The position numbers were made by a program, and so were the translations under genes. A stretch of 64,000 bases of DNA, taken from positions 30,336,383-30,400,382 of the forward strand of contig OX463814.1 in the NCBI GenBank assembly GCA_949825045.1, read 5' to 3'. Below are positions 1-10,284 of the stretch, in pieces (positions within the stretch are counted from its first letter, which is position 1; every line of letters begins with the position of its first letter). The DNA comes from Argyresthia goedartella. Taxonomy: Eukaryota > Arthropoda > Insecta > Lepidoptera > Argyresthiidae. The notes below the pieces were generated by a model, which worked only from the letters and a program-made list of their open reading frames with translations, had not been told where the DNA came from and did no database searches.

Positions 1-90
1 GGTGATGGACGGACGGACGGACAGATGGACAGTGGAGGCTTGGTGATAGGGTCCCGTTTGGCACCCTTGGGGTACAGAACCCTGAAATTA
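1..90. repeat. Lepidopteran interspersed repeat, truncated by the window edge
   Basis: It opens with a GACGGACGGACAG-type run, then AGTGGAGGCTTGGTGATAGG, GTCCCGTTTGGCACCC and GGGTACAGAACCCT. The same order of blocks recurs near 47.7, 54.7 and 55.5 kb, so it is a dispersed repeat. I recall these blocks as widespread in lepidopteran genomes. No coding potential. Confidence 0.7.
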
Positions 91-900
91 AAAATAACCT
101 CGACACAATAAAACTTTGAGTCTAAAATTTGGCTGACTTGTTTCCTTGTCAAGCTGATAATTTTCGAACCACTGTATTGCATTTTATTTAAACATAGCTA
201 AGAACCATCGTTAGGAAGTTTACAACCATTTACAGAAAACTGCGTTAAAATCCATCTACCCATTTTACTGCTAGGGTGCCACGGACAGACACACAGAAAG
301 ACATAACACCCCTCTTTTTTCGTCGGTTGTAAAAAGGATGAGTGTTAGAGATTTACACAGGGTAGGAGTCCTTGCTGCGGGCCCATAGACAGTGAGAAAC
401 ATACTCAACTGCCGTAAGGAAAGTCTAATGACTGTGATATGACCTGGTTCAGCCCCGAAAATAGCGACGAGTCTCAGGCTTGCCTCAGATGAGATCTTCC
501 CGCTACACTCCAAGCCAATCTTGAGGTAAACCGCTAAGTCATTCAAGTAACCATGGCCAATCAACCGGGAGAGCAAACCAACCGACACAACCCTCACGAT
601 CCGGGGCGTGGAAAACTTTTGGGTTATTCACAAAATATTTTTCAATACACTTCGGCCGTTCGCGGCGCCGACCTTCCGCGAACAAAAACTCGCGTTTAGA
701 TAGGCGGATTGCCTATCCAAATCTTGGCACAATTCGAAAGAAAAATACAAAAAACATACGCGCCCTGCGTGGCCAAAAAACATGAAGTTAACATTTGTTT
801 TCTGTCACAAATAAAGCTTTGAAGGTGCGTTTAAAACTAATCTGACTGCCCGAGCTTAATCGATTACGGAATCGATTACTATGTTTGGTTTCGAACAGTT
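91..900. other. No gene recognised; possible BEL/Pao LTR near 600-900
   Basis: A short stretch near 270-330 (CACGGACAGACACACAG, CATAACACCCC) looks like another dispersed-repeat fragment. About 600-900 lies directly downstream (on the - strand) of the BEL/Pao integrase remnant, where the 3' LTR would be expected. I could not define TG...CA ends or a second LTR copy, so this is inferred from position only. A 108-codon - strand frame at 271-597 shows no recognisable domain. Confidence 0.3.
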
Positions 901-919
901 ACCCGCCCGGACAGATCCC

Positions 920-1716
920 TACCTGACTAATCCACAGACAGGCGAGACAACGTTGCTACCCCTTGTTTGCGAACTGAGTCCCCAACTAGAACCTCTGCAG
1001 ACCGGGGGGTAATTGCGCCAACGCAGTGGCGGTAGGTTAGTATCCTTAACCAGCACGAGGTCACCAATACTAGGGGGCTAGTTTTATCAGTCCACTCAAG
1101 GCGCTGTTGTAAGATGTGCTGCAACATCTGATAGCTTGATAACAAATACAATTTCACTCCTTCGGGTAACGCGTTAAGTAGCTGTTCTATCGAGAAATGC
1201 CTGGGACTCAAAACCTGCAGGTCATTTAGATCTGAGCTGAGTAAACACAACGGTCGCGAGTTGAAAGCGGCTTCGATCTTACAAAACAACGTCGCGAGTT
1301 TCTCAAGCGTCAGCAAGGTCAGAACCTACTACACGCCCTAAATGAATACAAGCTGACTTAACGGCTTCAAAAATCCCAACCCAGTAGGGGCAACCAGGAG
1401 AAGTGAAGGTTGACTGTATACACCGACGGGAGAGGGCCGTTCCAATATCCACCTTATTAACATTCAAAAAATTAACTACCTCTCATTAGTATAGTTCTGC
1501 ACCTACATAGTTGGTACTGTTATCATAACGGATAAAAGCTGGATGTCCCCTTCGGGAAACAAATCTGTCCGAGCAAGCAATGACAGCTTTAGTCCAGAGG
1601 TCAGTATTAAGCTCGAGATGAAGCGCCTTGGTGGATAGTCAAACAATCACGCAGAGGTACGCCTTGTTCTGTTTAGCGTTACGCAATCTTGAGCTCTTAA
1701 CCAGAAACGGCGCTGC
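920..1716 (-). pseudogene. BEL/Pao LTR-retrotransposon integrase, C-terminal remnant
   Basis: Read on the - strand from about 1716 to 920, the translation follows the end of a BEL/Pao polyprotein: an integrase core piece with a DNSTNYVGA-like second catalytic block and STKALHLEL upstream, then the region around FNSRPLCLLS and the start of the post-integrase C-terminal domain. The frame is broken by stops and shifts; the longest open piece is 129 codons (927-1316). The upstream part of the gene is cut off at 1716 by the 3' tail of a LINE in the same orientation. Old, non-functional copy of an insect LTR element. Family assignment rests on motif order. Confidence 0.7.
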
Positions 1717-2950
1717 AAAATGAAATGAAATGAAATGAAATGAAAATGTTTATTTTTCTATAAATCTTACGTCCTAGTTACAGGCATGACTCTGACTCTT
1801 AAACTAGGGGAACCTGTATGTCAGGAGACACAGCCTACAGATACGAAACAATTGGCATTTTGGACCTAAGATTACCTAATTAGTTTCTGAAACAATAAAT
1901 GAGTAGGTAGTTATGTTTCTAATTTAACAAATAATTAAATGATAAATGATAAATAAATAAATAACTCAGAAACTAACATAACATAGTTAAGTTATGGTAG
2001 TCTCTGAGTTGCCTTGTACATAGGCAAAGCAATTTTTTGGAATATTAAGAAAGGAACAATAATAAATAAATTACTATTGCTTAATAAATAGATTACTATT
2101 GCATGAACAGGTAAGTATACAACAAATATCATCTATAGGAAACCCTCTATGGTGTCATAGTCAGGTTCTTTTAGCCATTCTATGATTTTAACTTTAAATT
2201 GGTAATTATTTAACACAGATATATCCTTATTCCATTTTAGTAGTAGATTATATTGTCTTATTGAAATATTAGAGTAATGTCTCTTAGCGAATTCACTTTT
2301 AGTTACAGGTTGGTATTAATTTAGTTCTACTGTTTTTTACTGTTAGATTAGGGACTACATGTTGGTGGAACCTCCTAAGGCATTGATATATAAATAGCTT
2401 TCTAACACTCAGTATTGGTGCAACCTTGTATACATGGGATGTAGGATGTAGGGTACATACGGGGAAGAAAGAACATAACTTTGAGTACGGATCTTTGAGC
2501 TCGTTCCACCTCGATCATGTGTGACATACACGCCCCACCCCAAGAGGTAATACCATATCTTATAATGCACTGACAGAGGGCATTGAAGGTTTGTATTAAA
2601 AGCCGTGAGTCAGCAACATGGCGCAACGTTTTGAAAACAAATATAAGTTTACGAATTCTTTTAGATTGACCATTGAGATTTGATTTGACCATCTGAGATT
2701 TTCATCAATTTGGATGCCTAGATATTTAATTACACCAACTCTGCTAAGCAATGGACAGTTGCAAACGTTGTTATTCTTATTTAGAAGTCTGTTGCATGGG
2801 TAGGAATGGATTTTAATATTTAAATTATTGACAGGGCAAGCCAACAGGCTTTGGTTTTACTGAAACAGATGTATTTGGTCTTAGCGGTGTTAAGCGACAG
2901 GAGGTTATCTTCTAGCCAACTGGAGACTAGTCTAAGACCTTTTTCAGTAG
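1717..2950 (-). mobile_element. LINE 3' fragment (RT C-terminal region plus 3' UTR), inserted in BEL/Pao
   Basis: On the - strand the peptide carries late RT and C-terminal blocks of a Jockey/CR1-group LINE: EKGLRLVSSWLEDNLLSLN, then KYLGIQIDENLRW, then IIRYGITSWGGA followed by VERAQRSVLKVM. Two or more frameshifts separate these pieces (2402-2692 and 2596-2844 are in different frames). About 700 bp of AT-rich sequence without a useful ORF (3' UTR) follows toward 1717, and the element ends in a (TGAAA)n run at about 1722-1745, as expected for a LINE tail. The tail abuts BEL/Pao integrase sequence, so this copy inserted into that older element. 5'-truncated: no catalytic RT motifs remain. Confidence 0.75.
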
Positions 2951-3480
2951 CATCCTTGACCGTTTCCCAAGAACTGCTGTGAAATAGGAGGACAGGACCC
3001 GGCAGATCAATAATGATATAGCGACATGGTCTGACAGGATCTGTCTGGTGCTCAACCCTAACAAGTCAAAGTACATGGTACTTGGTACTAAACATCGAAT
3101 CCATAGAACGGTGCAAGCCATTGCCGACAATAATATAGCCATAAGGGGGCAACCAGTAGAAAGGGTTGTAGAAGCAAAAAATCTCGGCCTACTATGGATG
3201 GAGAGCTTCATTTGGAAACCTATAGGCAACGTAGTCAGCAACAGCTTTTATCGCCTTAAACTTCTTTATTATATACGCGATTAACTTAGCACTGATTTGC
3301 ATGTCAGGCTAAGTAAATCGCTGATATTATCAAGACTGAACTACTGTGATGTCGTTTATGGTATACATGGCTGTATACTTGAACGGACAAGAAGGTTAAT
3401 ACAACGTGTTCAAAACGCAAGAGCACGTGTTTGCTTCAAGATCCCTCCTAGGTCCCATACATGGAAGCTCGACGAAAACT
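2951..3480 (+). pseudogene. LINE reverse transcriptase fragment (thumb/C-terminal part)
   Basis: Reading + from about 3007: INNDIATWSDR, LVLNPNKSKYMVLGT (the motif-D-side NPxKSK block), VEAKNLGLLWM (the KNLG block), FYRLKLLYYIR, then after one in-frame stop LSKSLILSRLNYCDVVYG and LIQRVQNARARVCF. This block order is typical of Jockey-group LINE ORF2 downstream of the YADD motif. Opposite in orientation and different in sequence from the LINE at 1717-2950, so a separate insertion. Truncated at both ends; the catalytic half is absent. Confidence 0.7.
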
Positions 3481-3720
3481 CCATCTGTTAGTGTTACTTT
3501 TTGGTGTTATACGCACCCAAGCCCCCAGCTACCATCAAACGTCACTATGAATCGAAACATCTTCAAAATTACTCTAAATATACAGGAAGTTTGCGGACGG
3601 TTTTTTTTTAGCTTTGAAGCGTGGACTGAAATCGCGGCAATCTTTGTTTACCAAAGCAAATACTGAGCAGAGTCTGCAACTCGCGTCAGTTTTCGTGTGG
3701 CTCTTGAAATGATAAAATAA

Positions 3721-4140
3721 TGCTTGATTACAGTAGCTGAAAAAATATGCCCCGAAAAGGTAAATTTATTGGAACGTGTCAGTTTGTCAGCATACACTCG
3801 GAGGTTGCAAGACATCGCAGAAAAAACATCATCTCAACTGTCTGACAAAAATGGACATCTTGAGTGGTTTTTTCTAGCCTTGGATGAGTCAGAGGATGTG
3901 TCAGATACTGATCAGGCGTTGATTTTTATTCGTGGAGTAAATAAAAGCTATGAAGTGTATGAAGAACTTCTTGATATTGATAGTATTCACGGTACGACAT
4001 CTGGGGCAGATATGTTTAAGAGAGTTGAAAATGCCATTAATAAAAGGAGCCTTCGATGGACAAACTTGAAATCTATCACCACCGATGGAGGCAAAAATAT
4101 ATGTGGTCAAAAGTAAAGTATTTGTGTCAAAGGCTGTAGA
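3721..4140 (+). pseudogene. hAT-superfamily transposase fragment (GTF2IRD2/ZBED-like)
   Basis: An open stretch of about 130 codons (to 4116) reads AEKICPEKVNLLERVSLSA, then a QDIAEKTSSQLSD block, then FFLALDESEDVSDTDQ, FIRGVNKSYEVYEELLD, SIHGTTSGADMFKRVE and SITTDGGKNICG. In hAT transposases and their domesticated GTF2IRD2/ZBED-like relatives, the LALDES and TTDGGxNMxG blocks hold the first two catalytic aspartates of the RNase H fold; both are visible. There is no N-terminal BED finger and no C-terminal dimerisation region. The apparent start codon is TTG, so it is an internal fragment. The frame breaks after GKNICGQK. Confidence 0.75.
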
Positions 4141-4700
4141 AACTGAAGGCACCACTCCAATGAAAAGGTAATGTACCGTGCTTGAGAAAATTTACTTTAT
4201 AACCTAATTTTTGAGGTTATGTTAACATAATTCTCGCTACGAAAGTGATCTCTTTCGCATTATTATTTCGAAATCGCCTTAGCTCCAGCTACTACGGGGC
4301 TGCAGGGATGCCCCCGCACTGCAGTGCATCCACGTTCGCCTCCGCACCGCTCCGTCTCACTCGGTGCGCAGCTGTACGCGGACCCCTACGCCTCTTCGTG
4401 CCTCCGGCTCATAAAAAACACTCTAGAGTCCAGCCACAATACTGCCTAGGAAGGACTGCCTTGGAAATGCGGTGCGCTGATTCAGATTTTATATTCCAAA
4501 ACGAAACGCATCATAAAACATTCACGAAACTCGAGGTGGGGAGTATATACACTGCGAGCAGGCCACTAGCGAGCACAGGCTATTGAAGATTTTAAAATCA
4601 ACCCACATACAGAGATCCGCCGCCGCCGCCGTCGCCTCCAGCAGCAGGGCCGCAGACCAGGCAGGAGACATCGCGGGGGCGTGCCCTAATGCGACAATAA
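4141..4700. other. No gene recognised; GC-richer island
   Basis: About 4260-4700 is distinctly GC-richer than its surroundings, with short CCGCCGCCGCCGTCGCC-type runs near 4618. Two open frames (4245-4586 and 4583-4861) encode low-complexity Ala/Ser/Arg-rich peptides with no recognisable domain until the second reaches about 4720. Could be the 5' part of a decayed element, but nothing shows it. Confidence 0.4.
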
Positions 4701-4915
4701 CGCAGGTACATGCTGGAAAATTGCACCACTTTTACGAATGTTGGCTAGGAATAACTAAAAACAAGTTTGTGTTAGATTGTTTGTTAAATAGGTATCGTAT
4801 TCCTATGAAACTTTGCGCAATAAGGCAGTATAGTATACCTTTTAATCATACACTTTCTTAAACAGAGAATCATAACATGAAATTTGCCATTACAAATTTA
4901 TTAGATTTAGCCGCA
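4701..4915 (+). pseudogene. Possible DIRS-like RT N-terminal remnant
   Basis: The peptide AGKLHHFYECWLGIT followed by NKFVLDCLLNRYRIPM and, after a stop, ITNLLDLAA resembles the lead-in to the reverse transcriptase of DIRS-type retroelements (FxxxW..IT.N.FVL..I..GY.IPF, later ..I..LL..GAI). It lies on the same strand upstream of the DIRS-like tyrosine recombinase of unit 1, consistent with one element that has lost most of its RT and RNase H. The similarity is short and judged from memory. Confidence 0.4.
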
Positions 4916-5147
4916 AACAAACCACTAATTTTTGAATTAAACTCGTTACTCCTGAAAAAGACTATTATTAAAGCTGCTAAGAAATTCAACAAAAACCACA
5001 AAGAAAATAAAGTAAATACGCTAACTCTCCATATAGATGGGCCCAAGAAAGCTGTGTTTACCTCAGAGAGTCTTATCTCAGAGAGTTAAAATAAAATATT
5101 TTTTTCCTACCCAAAATGGATAAATGAACGCCAAAAGTTGCAAAAAA

Positions 5148-5253
5148 TATCAGGGCAAAATACTTAGGTGAAGGGTAAAGGGGGTGAATGAAGCGAAGCC
5201 CCCTTTATCCTTCGTATTAGGTTGAACATGTAAGAACAACAAAAAATACTTAA
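5148..5253. repeat. MITE fragment at the left edge of the array
   Basis: CAGGGCAAAATACTTAGGTGAAGG, then a GAAGCGAAGCC segment, then CCTTCGTATTAGGTTG, then TAAGAACAACAAA matches, in order, the interior of the TIR element at 62090-62494 (CAGGGCAAACACTGAGGTAG..., GGTGAAGG, GAGCGCAGTGAA, TCTTCGTGTTAGGTTG, TAAGAACAAAAG). It has no visible TIRs here, so it is a fragment. The tandem array begins at or just after it. Confidence 0.6.
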
Positions 5254-5403
5254 AACATAAACTTAAGTACACAAAACATAAAAAGAAGTTTGTTGATCAT
5301 TTATCCAAACACACTTTGGTGGACATTTATCCATTCTGGCAGTAATTTCGAATTTATTGGTAGTAAAATAGGTGCGCATTTTGTAATCGTTTAAACATAA
5401 GCC

Positions 5404-6561
5404 GTTGAGGAGTTCAAAGCGAAGCGTTAGCGCTTATGATAGCTTCTGTTTCGGCCAACACCCTAAAGCAGTATAATTCCTGTTTGAGATTATGGCGGAG
5501 CTACTGCACGAATAATATTTGTAATTTTTTGGACCCTTCAATAGCGTCTGTAATTAAATTTTTAACAGAACAATTTCAGAAATGAGCATCACATGACTCA
5601 CTAAACAGCCACCGGTAAGTTTTTTCATTAGTTTTATAAGAAATAAATAATAATAAATAGCTTCCGATGAACAAACAAATAGACTCCTAAATGGTAATTT
5701 TAGAATTAGGCCTAGACTATCTAAATATAGGCAAGTTTGGGACCCTCAAATAGTTCTCAACTTCGTATCGGACTGGTACCTTAATATAAATTTACCTCTT
5801 GATAAATTAACTAAAAAAAAATACTATTCTTATTGCATTGTCCTGTTTAAACATTATCACTAATTATAATCAATAATATATTGTGATTTCACAAAGTCAA
5901 ATGATCGTAACTGTGTCAGATCTTATAAAAAATCTTTGCTCCAGGGCTTAAGCAGACGGCTTTGTTACTGCCTTACTTTAATCAGAAGCCAAATGTTTGT
6001 CCAGCAAAATGTATTGAAGATTATTTAACTGTAACCAAAAAATTGAGACAATCCTACGAAATAAGTAAATTATTCATCAAAAACCATCAGTCGATGGATA
6101 AAGGATGTGTTATAATAATAATAATAATACCTTGGACATTATTTACACACATTGATCTAGCCCCAAACTAGGATTCCCTGTATCTTGGGTACTATTCAAC
6201 GATACACATACTTATATAGATAAATATTATACTTAGATAGATAAACAACCATAACTAGGTTACAAACATCCGTTCTCCTTAAATAAATATTTTCCCCCAG
6301 CGGGACTCGAACCCGGGACCCTTGGCTTCGTAGGCAGGGTCACTGCCGACTCAGCCATTCGGGTCATGTTACCGGCGAGTGGGATTGATGTAGCGACGTT
6401 CAGCGCAGCACGCGTCACGCGCCGCCACATCGAGCGCGCACGCAGCTGGTATCACAGTAAATACTATCCGTAAGACAGCTAGCTGGACACCTAATTCACA
6501 ACCATTTGCAAAGTTTTATAACCGTCCCGTCATCACAGAAAACTTTGCAAATGCATTAATT
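5404..6561 (+). pseudogene. DIRS-like tyrosine recombinase, decayed, split by a SINE (unit 1)
   Basis: Pieces in shifting + frames follow a DIRS/Crypton-type tyrosine recombinase: MIASVSANTLKQYNSCLRLW (core-binding domain, about 5435-5500), SVIKFLTEQFQK, LSKYRQVWDPQIVLNFVSDW, LPLDKLTKK, LLLPYFNQKPNVCPAKCIED (about 5960-6020) and SKLFIKNHQ. After the SINE: SGIDVATFSA, then in another frame STRHA (the HxxR region), then ITVNTIRKTASWTPN and FAKFYNRPV, whose Tyr fits the catalytic position. The TGQR-type first arginine is not visible. At least four frameshifts or stops plus the SINE kill it. Such enzymes integrate circular DIRS cDNA or Crypton DNA; an upstream RT-like remnant favours DIRS. Confidence 0.7.
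6111..6365 (-). mobile_element. tRNA-derived SINE inserted in the recombinase (unit 1)
   Basis: On the - strand the head reads GACCCGAATGGCTGAGTCGG with an A box (TGGCTGAGTCGG, + 6347-6358) and, 40 bp on, a B box (GGGTTCGAGTCCC, about + 6301-6314), i.e. an internal pol III promoter. The body follows and ends in an (ATT)n tail at about 6111-6130. It splits one recombinase ORF whose reading resumes just beyond. Candidate target duplication: ATGTGTTA at the tail side and ATGTTA at the head side. It resembles the tRNA-type SINEs I know from noctuid moths. Not a tRNA gene: no complementary acceptor arm. Confidence 0.85.
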
Positions 6562-7408
6562 GTTTGCGTCTAATCAAAATTATGTTTGATTTATCTATGG
6601 ATATCTCATTAAGATAAAGATGCTTTATGATTTATTAGTATTATCAAGGGTATTTTGCTTAATTTCGTTAAAGTAAGGTTGTATACAGGTGGCGCTAGTT
6701 GCCATGTAAACATTGAGCTCCGTATAAATAATCATTTTAATAGATAAAAGTACATAGAATTACAAAAAATCTGATTTTTTCGGTAAATAGTAAGCCAATT
6801 GAAATGTGGAATTGTTATCCAATGATGAAAGCTAGTACAAACAATATTATAACAAAGTGATTACAAGTGAGTGCGAAGTGATAAAAACCAAACAAATCAT
6901 ATGTGTAATGCAACTGTGACGAACAAACATCCTGCGCAAGGTGAAAAGTGAAGAAAAACTACTAGTGCAATACTCTAAGACTGGATAAAACAATAAATAT
7001 CACATAAACATCATAACAAGATAACGGTATTTTAACGATCACATTATCAGTCTACCGGCACTTAAAAGAGACAACACAGATCAACTACGCAGCGTGAGGT
7101 TATAAACCCTATATTTCGCTAACGTTTGTAACACCTCGATAGCATAAACTACAACTTTTTTATTTTTCTTGAATATCGCCTAATTTACATGTGGATGTGT
7201 GGTTCGAATCCAGCAGAAAACGAAAAGTAAACAAAAAAAAACCATTTGCTTGGAATAAAAATTCTCGCCACTAGCGACATCTTAAATTATGAGTAGTATC
7301 ACAGGAAATCATACTGACTTGGACTCTGCCACAAACTTGATCTAACTGCAACGCAAATTAATTAGTTCAAGGATCTGACAATAGAGGACGGTAATAGTGC
7401 TTGTAAGG
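6562..7408 (+). other. End of DIRS remnant and LINE 5' UTR (unit 1)
   Basis: AT-rich sequence without a usable ORF between the recombinase end and the LINE ORF1 start. The exact LINE 5' end cannot be placed; the stretch AAGTGATTACAAGTGAGTGC near 6855-6875 onward looks like LINE leader sequence. Units 4 and 5 have an 8-bp deletion here (at about 27367 and 34217), turning GTAAGCCAATTGAAATG into GTTGAATTG. Confidence 0.5.
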
Positions 7409-9131
7409 ATGATTTGTACAGTATGCAAAGTATTCGTGTATACAAACGAGTCACTCACATGCTCGAACTGTAATAACCATTTTCATCACAATTGCCTGAA
7501 TATCACCACAGCACATTATATGGCCAACACCGGGCGATGGAAGAATTTTAAATGTGATGCATGTCAACACCCGCAGCAAGTAAGTCCACATAAACAGGAA
7601 TACTCGGATACATCGTCATCCTCGAACAGCAAGAACACTACTCCATTCACTTCTTCTTCAGCTAATGTAAATGTCACAAAATGAGGGCCTCGTAAGTTGA
7701 TTACCAGCTTACACGAACTGCAAGACTCGCATGACGTATTATCTGTCTTGGATCTCAGCTATCGAAGCCTGCGATATAAGAAGCGAGGAGAAACTGGAGG
7801 AACTGCAAGAAAATAACGACAAGCTACGCATAAAACTTGACACAGCAAACACTGAGATAGAAAACCTGAACCTGGAGATTGCTACCCTGAATAGAATACT
7901 GGCAGATAAAAATAAAAAATTGAATTATATAAAGCTGTACGTCTTGATGAAACCATGAACAAACAGAAATCGTACCCAAAATTTTACTCTCCCCAGTACC
8001 GCAAAATACAGGTCGGGTATCCACGAAAATCGCCGATAGAGTTTACCAGTCGTGTTGTTACACAGATGTAGCCAAAGGACACAATCGTGAACAAGTTGCC
8101 AAATCAAGACAATAAATTGTTGACTAGCATTCCGGATGGTTTGTCAGGCGAAACCCCTCTGTTTCGACCTGAAAATGTATTGGCATCAATACCATGAACA
8201 AACAGAAATCGTACCCAAAATTTTGCTCTCCCTAGTACCGCAAAATACAGGTCGGGTATCCACGAAAATCGCCGATAGAGTTTACCAGTCGTGTTGTTAC
8301 ACAGATGGAGCCAAAGGACACAATCGTGAACAAGTTGCCAAATCAAGACAATAAATTGTTGACTAGCATTCCGGATGGTTTGTCAGGTGAAACCCCTCTG
8401 TTTCGACCTGAAAATGTATTGGCATCAATACGAGCGATCGACTCCCAAAAACTTAGTAACACTCTGAGTAATACAAAATCAACAACGCAACCACCACAAG
8501 AGCGACGACGTGTTATGATTCTATCGGATGAACAGGGCAGAGGAATGTGTAACCGTCTCCAAGGACTCTTAGGGGAAGAATTTAGAGTAGAGTCGGTCAT
8601 CAAACCGTACGCCACCATGGGCAAGGTGCTAGAATCTTGTTCTCTATTATGCAAGAGTTATGGGAAAAATGACCACATAGTCATATTAGGAGGTTCAAAC
8701 GACAAAGATCCTATTAGGCTAAAATTTTTACTTTACTATAATTTAAATTCACTTGTAAATTCGAATGTAATACTCTGCAACGTCGTCAGCACAAATGCGA
8801 ATTTAAAAGAAAAAAGAATATTAACTCCACATTTAGGTATTTGTGCTCTCGATTTACACATGCAACCTACTTAGATATAAATGACAATGAATGCTCAAAT
8901 AGAATAAAACTTAACAAATTATTTACATGCAGAAATTTGACAAAAGAAATCACTGTATCCTCAAACTACGCCAAAACACAAGAGCAGCTACCTCTAGCAG
9001 TAAATTCTGGAACTAAGACAAACTAGGTAACTTCGGTTGATATGCATACTCAGACTGACTCGGTTACTTCTTCGGATTATAATTCAAATACTGAGAAGCA
9101 GCCAAAGACCCTAAAATTTTTTCGTGCATAA
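7409..9131 (+). pseudogene. LINE ORF1: PHD-like finger, coiled coil, esterase-like domain (unit 1)
   Basis: ATG at 7409 starts MICTVCKVF and a C-x2-C / C-x2-C / H-x4-C / W / C-x2-C zinc finger of PHD type (to about 7565). A TGA at 7682 and a frameshift follow, then a coiled coil (EEKLEELQENNDKLR..., 7731-7958). A 239-bp tandem duplication (7954-8431) disturbs the frame again. From 8305 the esterase-like part reads VMILSDEQGRGM and IVILGGSNDKDP, resembling the SGNH/GDSL-like domain of CR1-group ORF1 proteins, but the usual Ser is replaced by Glu. A frameshift near 8840 and a TAG at 9024 precede the natural end at 9131. Such ORF1 proteins bind and chaperone LINE RNA; this one cannot be made whole. 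Confidence 0.75.
7954..8431 (+). repeat. 239-bp direct tandem duplication inside ORF1 (unit 1)
   Basis: The segment beginning CATGAACAAACAGAAATCG and ending GGCATCAATAC occurs twice back to back (7954-8192 and 8193-8431). The copies differ at a few sites (e.g. GATGTAGCC against GATGGAGCC). 239 is not a multiple of three, so it shifts ORF1. The same duplication is in units 2-5 at 14812, 21671, 28521 and 35371, so it predates the array. Confidence 0.9.
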
Positions 9132-9152
9132 TCATAGAAATGATTGCAATAA

Positions 9153-10284
9153 TACTGTATCAAGTTTTTTAGTAATGCATCAAAATATTCAGGCATTTTT
9201 CCAGACAGATTAAAGATAAGCATTGTAAAACCTTTATTCAAAAAAGGTGATAAGAATCTTATAGAAAATTATAGACCTGTTACCCTAATACCAATATTTT
9301 CGAAACTCTTTGAAAAAGTAATGCATAATAAACTTTCATCTTTTTTGTCAAAGTATAATATTATAACCGAAAATCAATACGGGTTTCAAAGAGAAAAATC
9401 TACAACTCTAGCAACATTTAATTTGGTAAACGACATACTTCACAGACTAAACGATGATAACTATGTGACAATTCTATTCTTTGACATGTCAAAGGCATTC
9501 GATTTCGTGTCCCACAAGCTGCTTATGACAAAACTTTATACATACGGTGTAAGAGAACCGGCATATAACTGGGTTCAAACCTACCTAAAAAATAGGTCTC
9601 AAACTGTAGAGATTACCGGATTTGATGCCGCAAGGAATTTAAAAACTTACAAATCCGAACCTAAATTTAATAAATTCGGCGTGTCTCAAGGTAGTGTACT
9701 CGGACCGCTCCTATTTCTGCTCTACATTAACGATATTACTGAAATTACTAAGTATAGAAATATATTATTCGCTGATGACATAACAGTAATTATAGCAACA
9801 CCAAAACTACATTCATTATCAATACATGAAAAGGAAATAAATGACGTAATATTAAATACTATTAATTGGCTAAATAAAAATAATTTAAATATAAATATTA
9901 ATAAAACCTGTTATATCAATTTCAATAATATAAATAATCTTAATGTATCACATAATAATATAATTGTTAAAAATGCTGAATGTGTTAGATTTTTGGGTAT
10001 TGACATTGATAATAAATTACATTGGAAATTTCAAATAGATCGCGTTTGCAATAAATTAAATAGGTTTTCGTATGCTCTTGGTAAGCAGACTAGAGTGGAT
10101 AGCAGAGACACAGCATTAATAGCATATTTTGCATACGTAGAGTCAGTACTGAGATACGGGTTGCTTGTTTGGGGAAACAGCACAGACGTCAACAAGGCAT
10201 TTGTGGCTCAAAAGAAATGTATTAGATCAATCGTAGGAGTTGCCCCAGACGTATCATGTAAACAATTATTTAAAGCTCTATATA
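9153..10284 (+). pseudogene. LINE ORF2 reverse transcriptase, endonuclease-less, interrupted by mariner (unit 1)
   Basis: The frame is open from 9153 and carries the RT fingers and palm: ISIVKPLFKKGDKNLIENYR, NQYGFQREKST, motif A FFDMSKAFDFVSHKLL, motif B GVSQGSVLGPLLFLLYIND, motif C ILFADDITVI, then the thumb and the C-terminal VRFLGIDIDNKLHW and LRYGLLVWGNST. Catalytic Asp residues are present. Only 21 bp separate it from the end of ORF1, so the APE-type endonuclease and linker (normally several hundred residues) are missing. A mariner at 10285 splits the gene; its end resumes at 11577. No stop intervenes, so translation runs through the mariner TIR into the transposase N-terminus. CR1/Jockey group by motif style. 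Confidence 0.9.

Noticed and set aside
4245..4586. 113-codon + ORF in the GC-rich island
   Set aside because: Low-complexity, no domain, open mainly because GC-rich sequence has few stops.
6295..6365. tRNA gene on the - strand (A and B boxes, GGTTCGAGTCC loop)
   Set aside because: No matching acceptor stem, continues into a body and (ATT)n tail, and interrupts a recombinase ORF: a tRNA-derived SINE head.
8343..8654. 103-codon - strand ORF, repeated in all five units
   Set aside because: Exact antisense shadow of the esterase-like ORF1; its repetition only reflects the array.
9153..10284. Domesticated RT, retron or telomerase
   Set aside because: Motif style and the upstream PHD/esterase ORF1 identify a LINE; units 4 and 5 have lost the frame, so no sign of selection.
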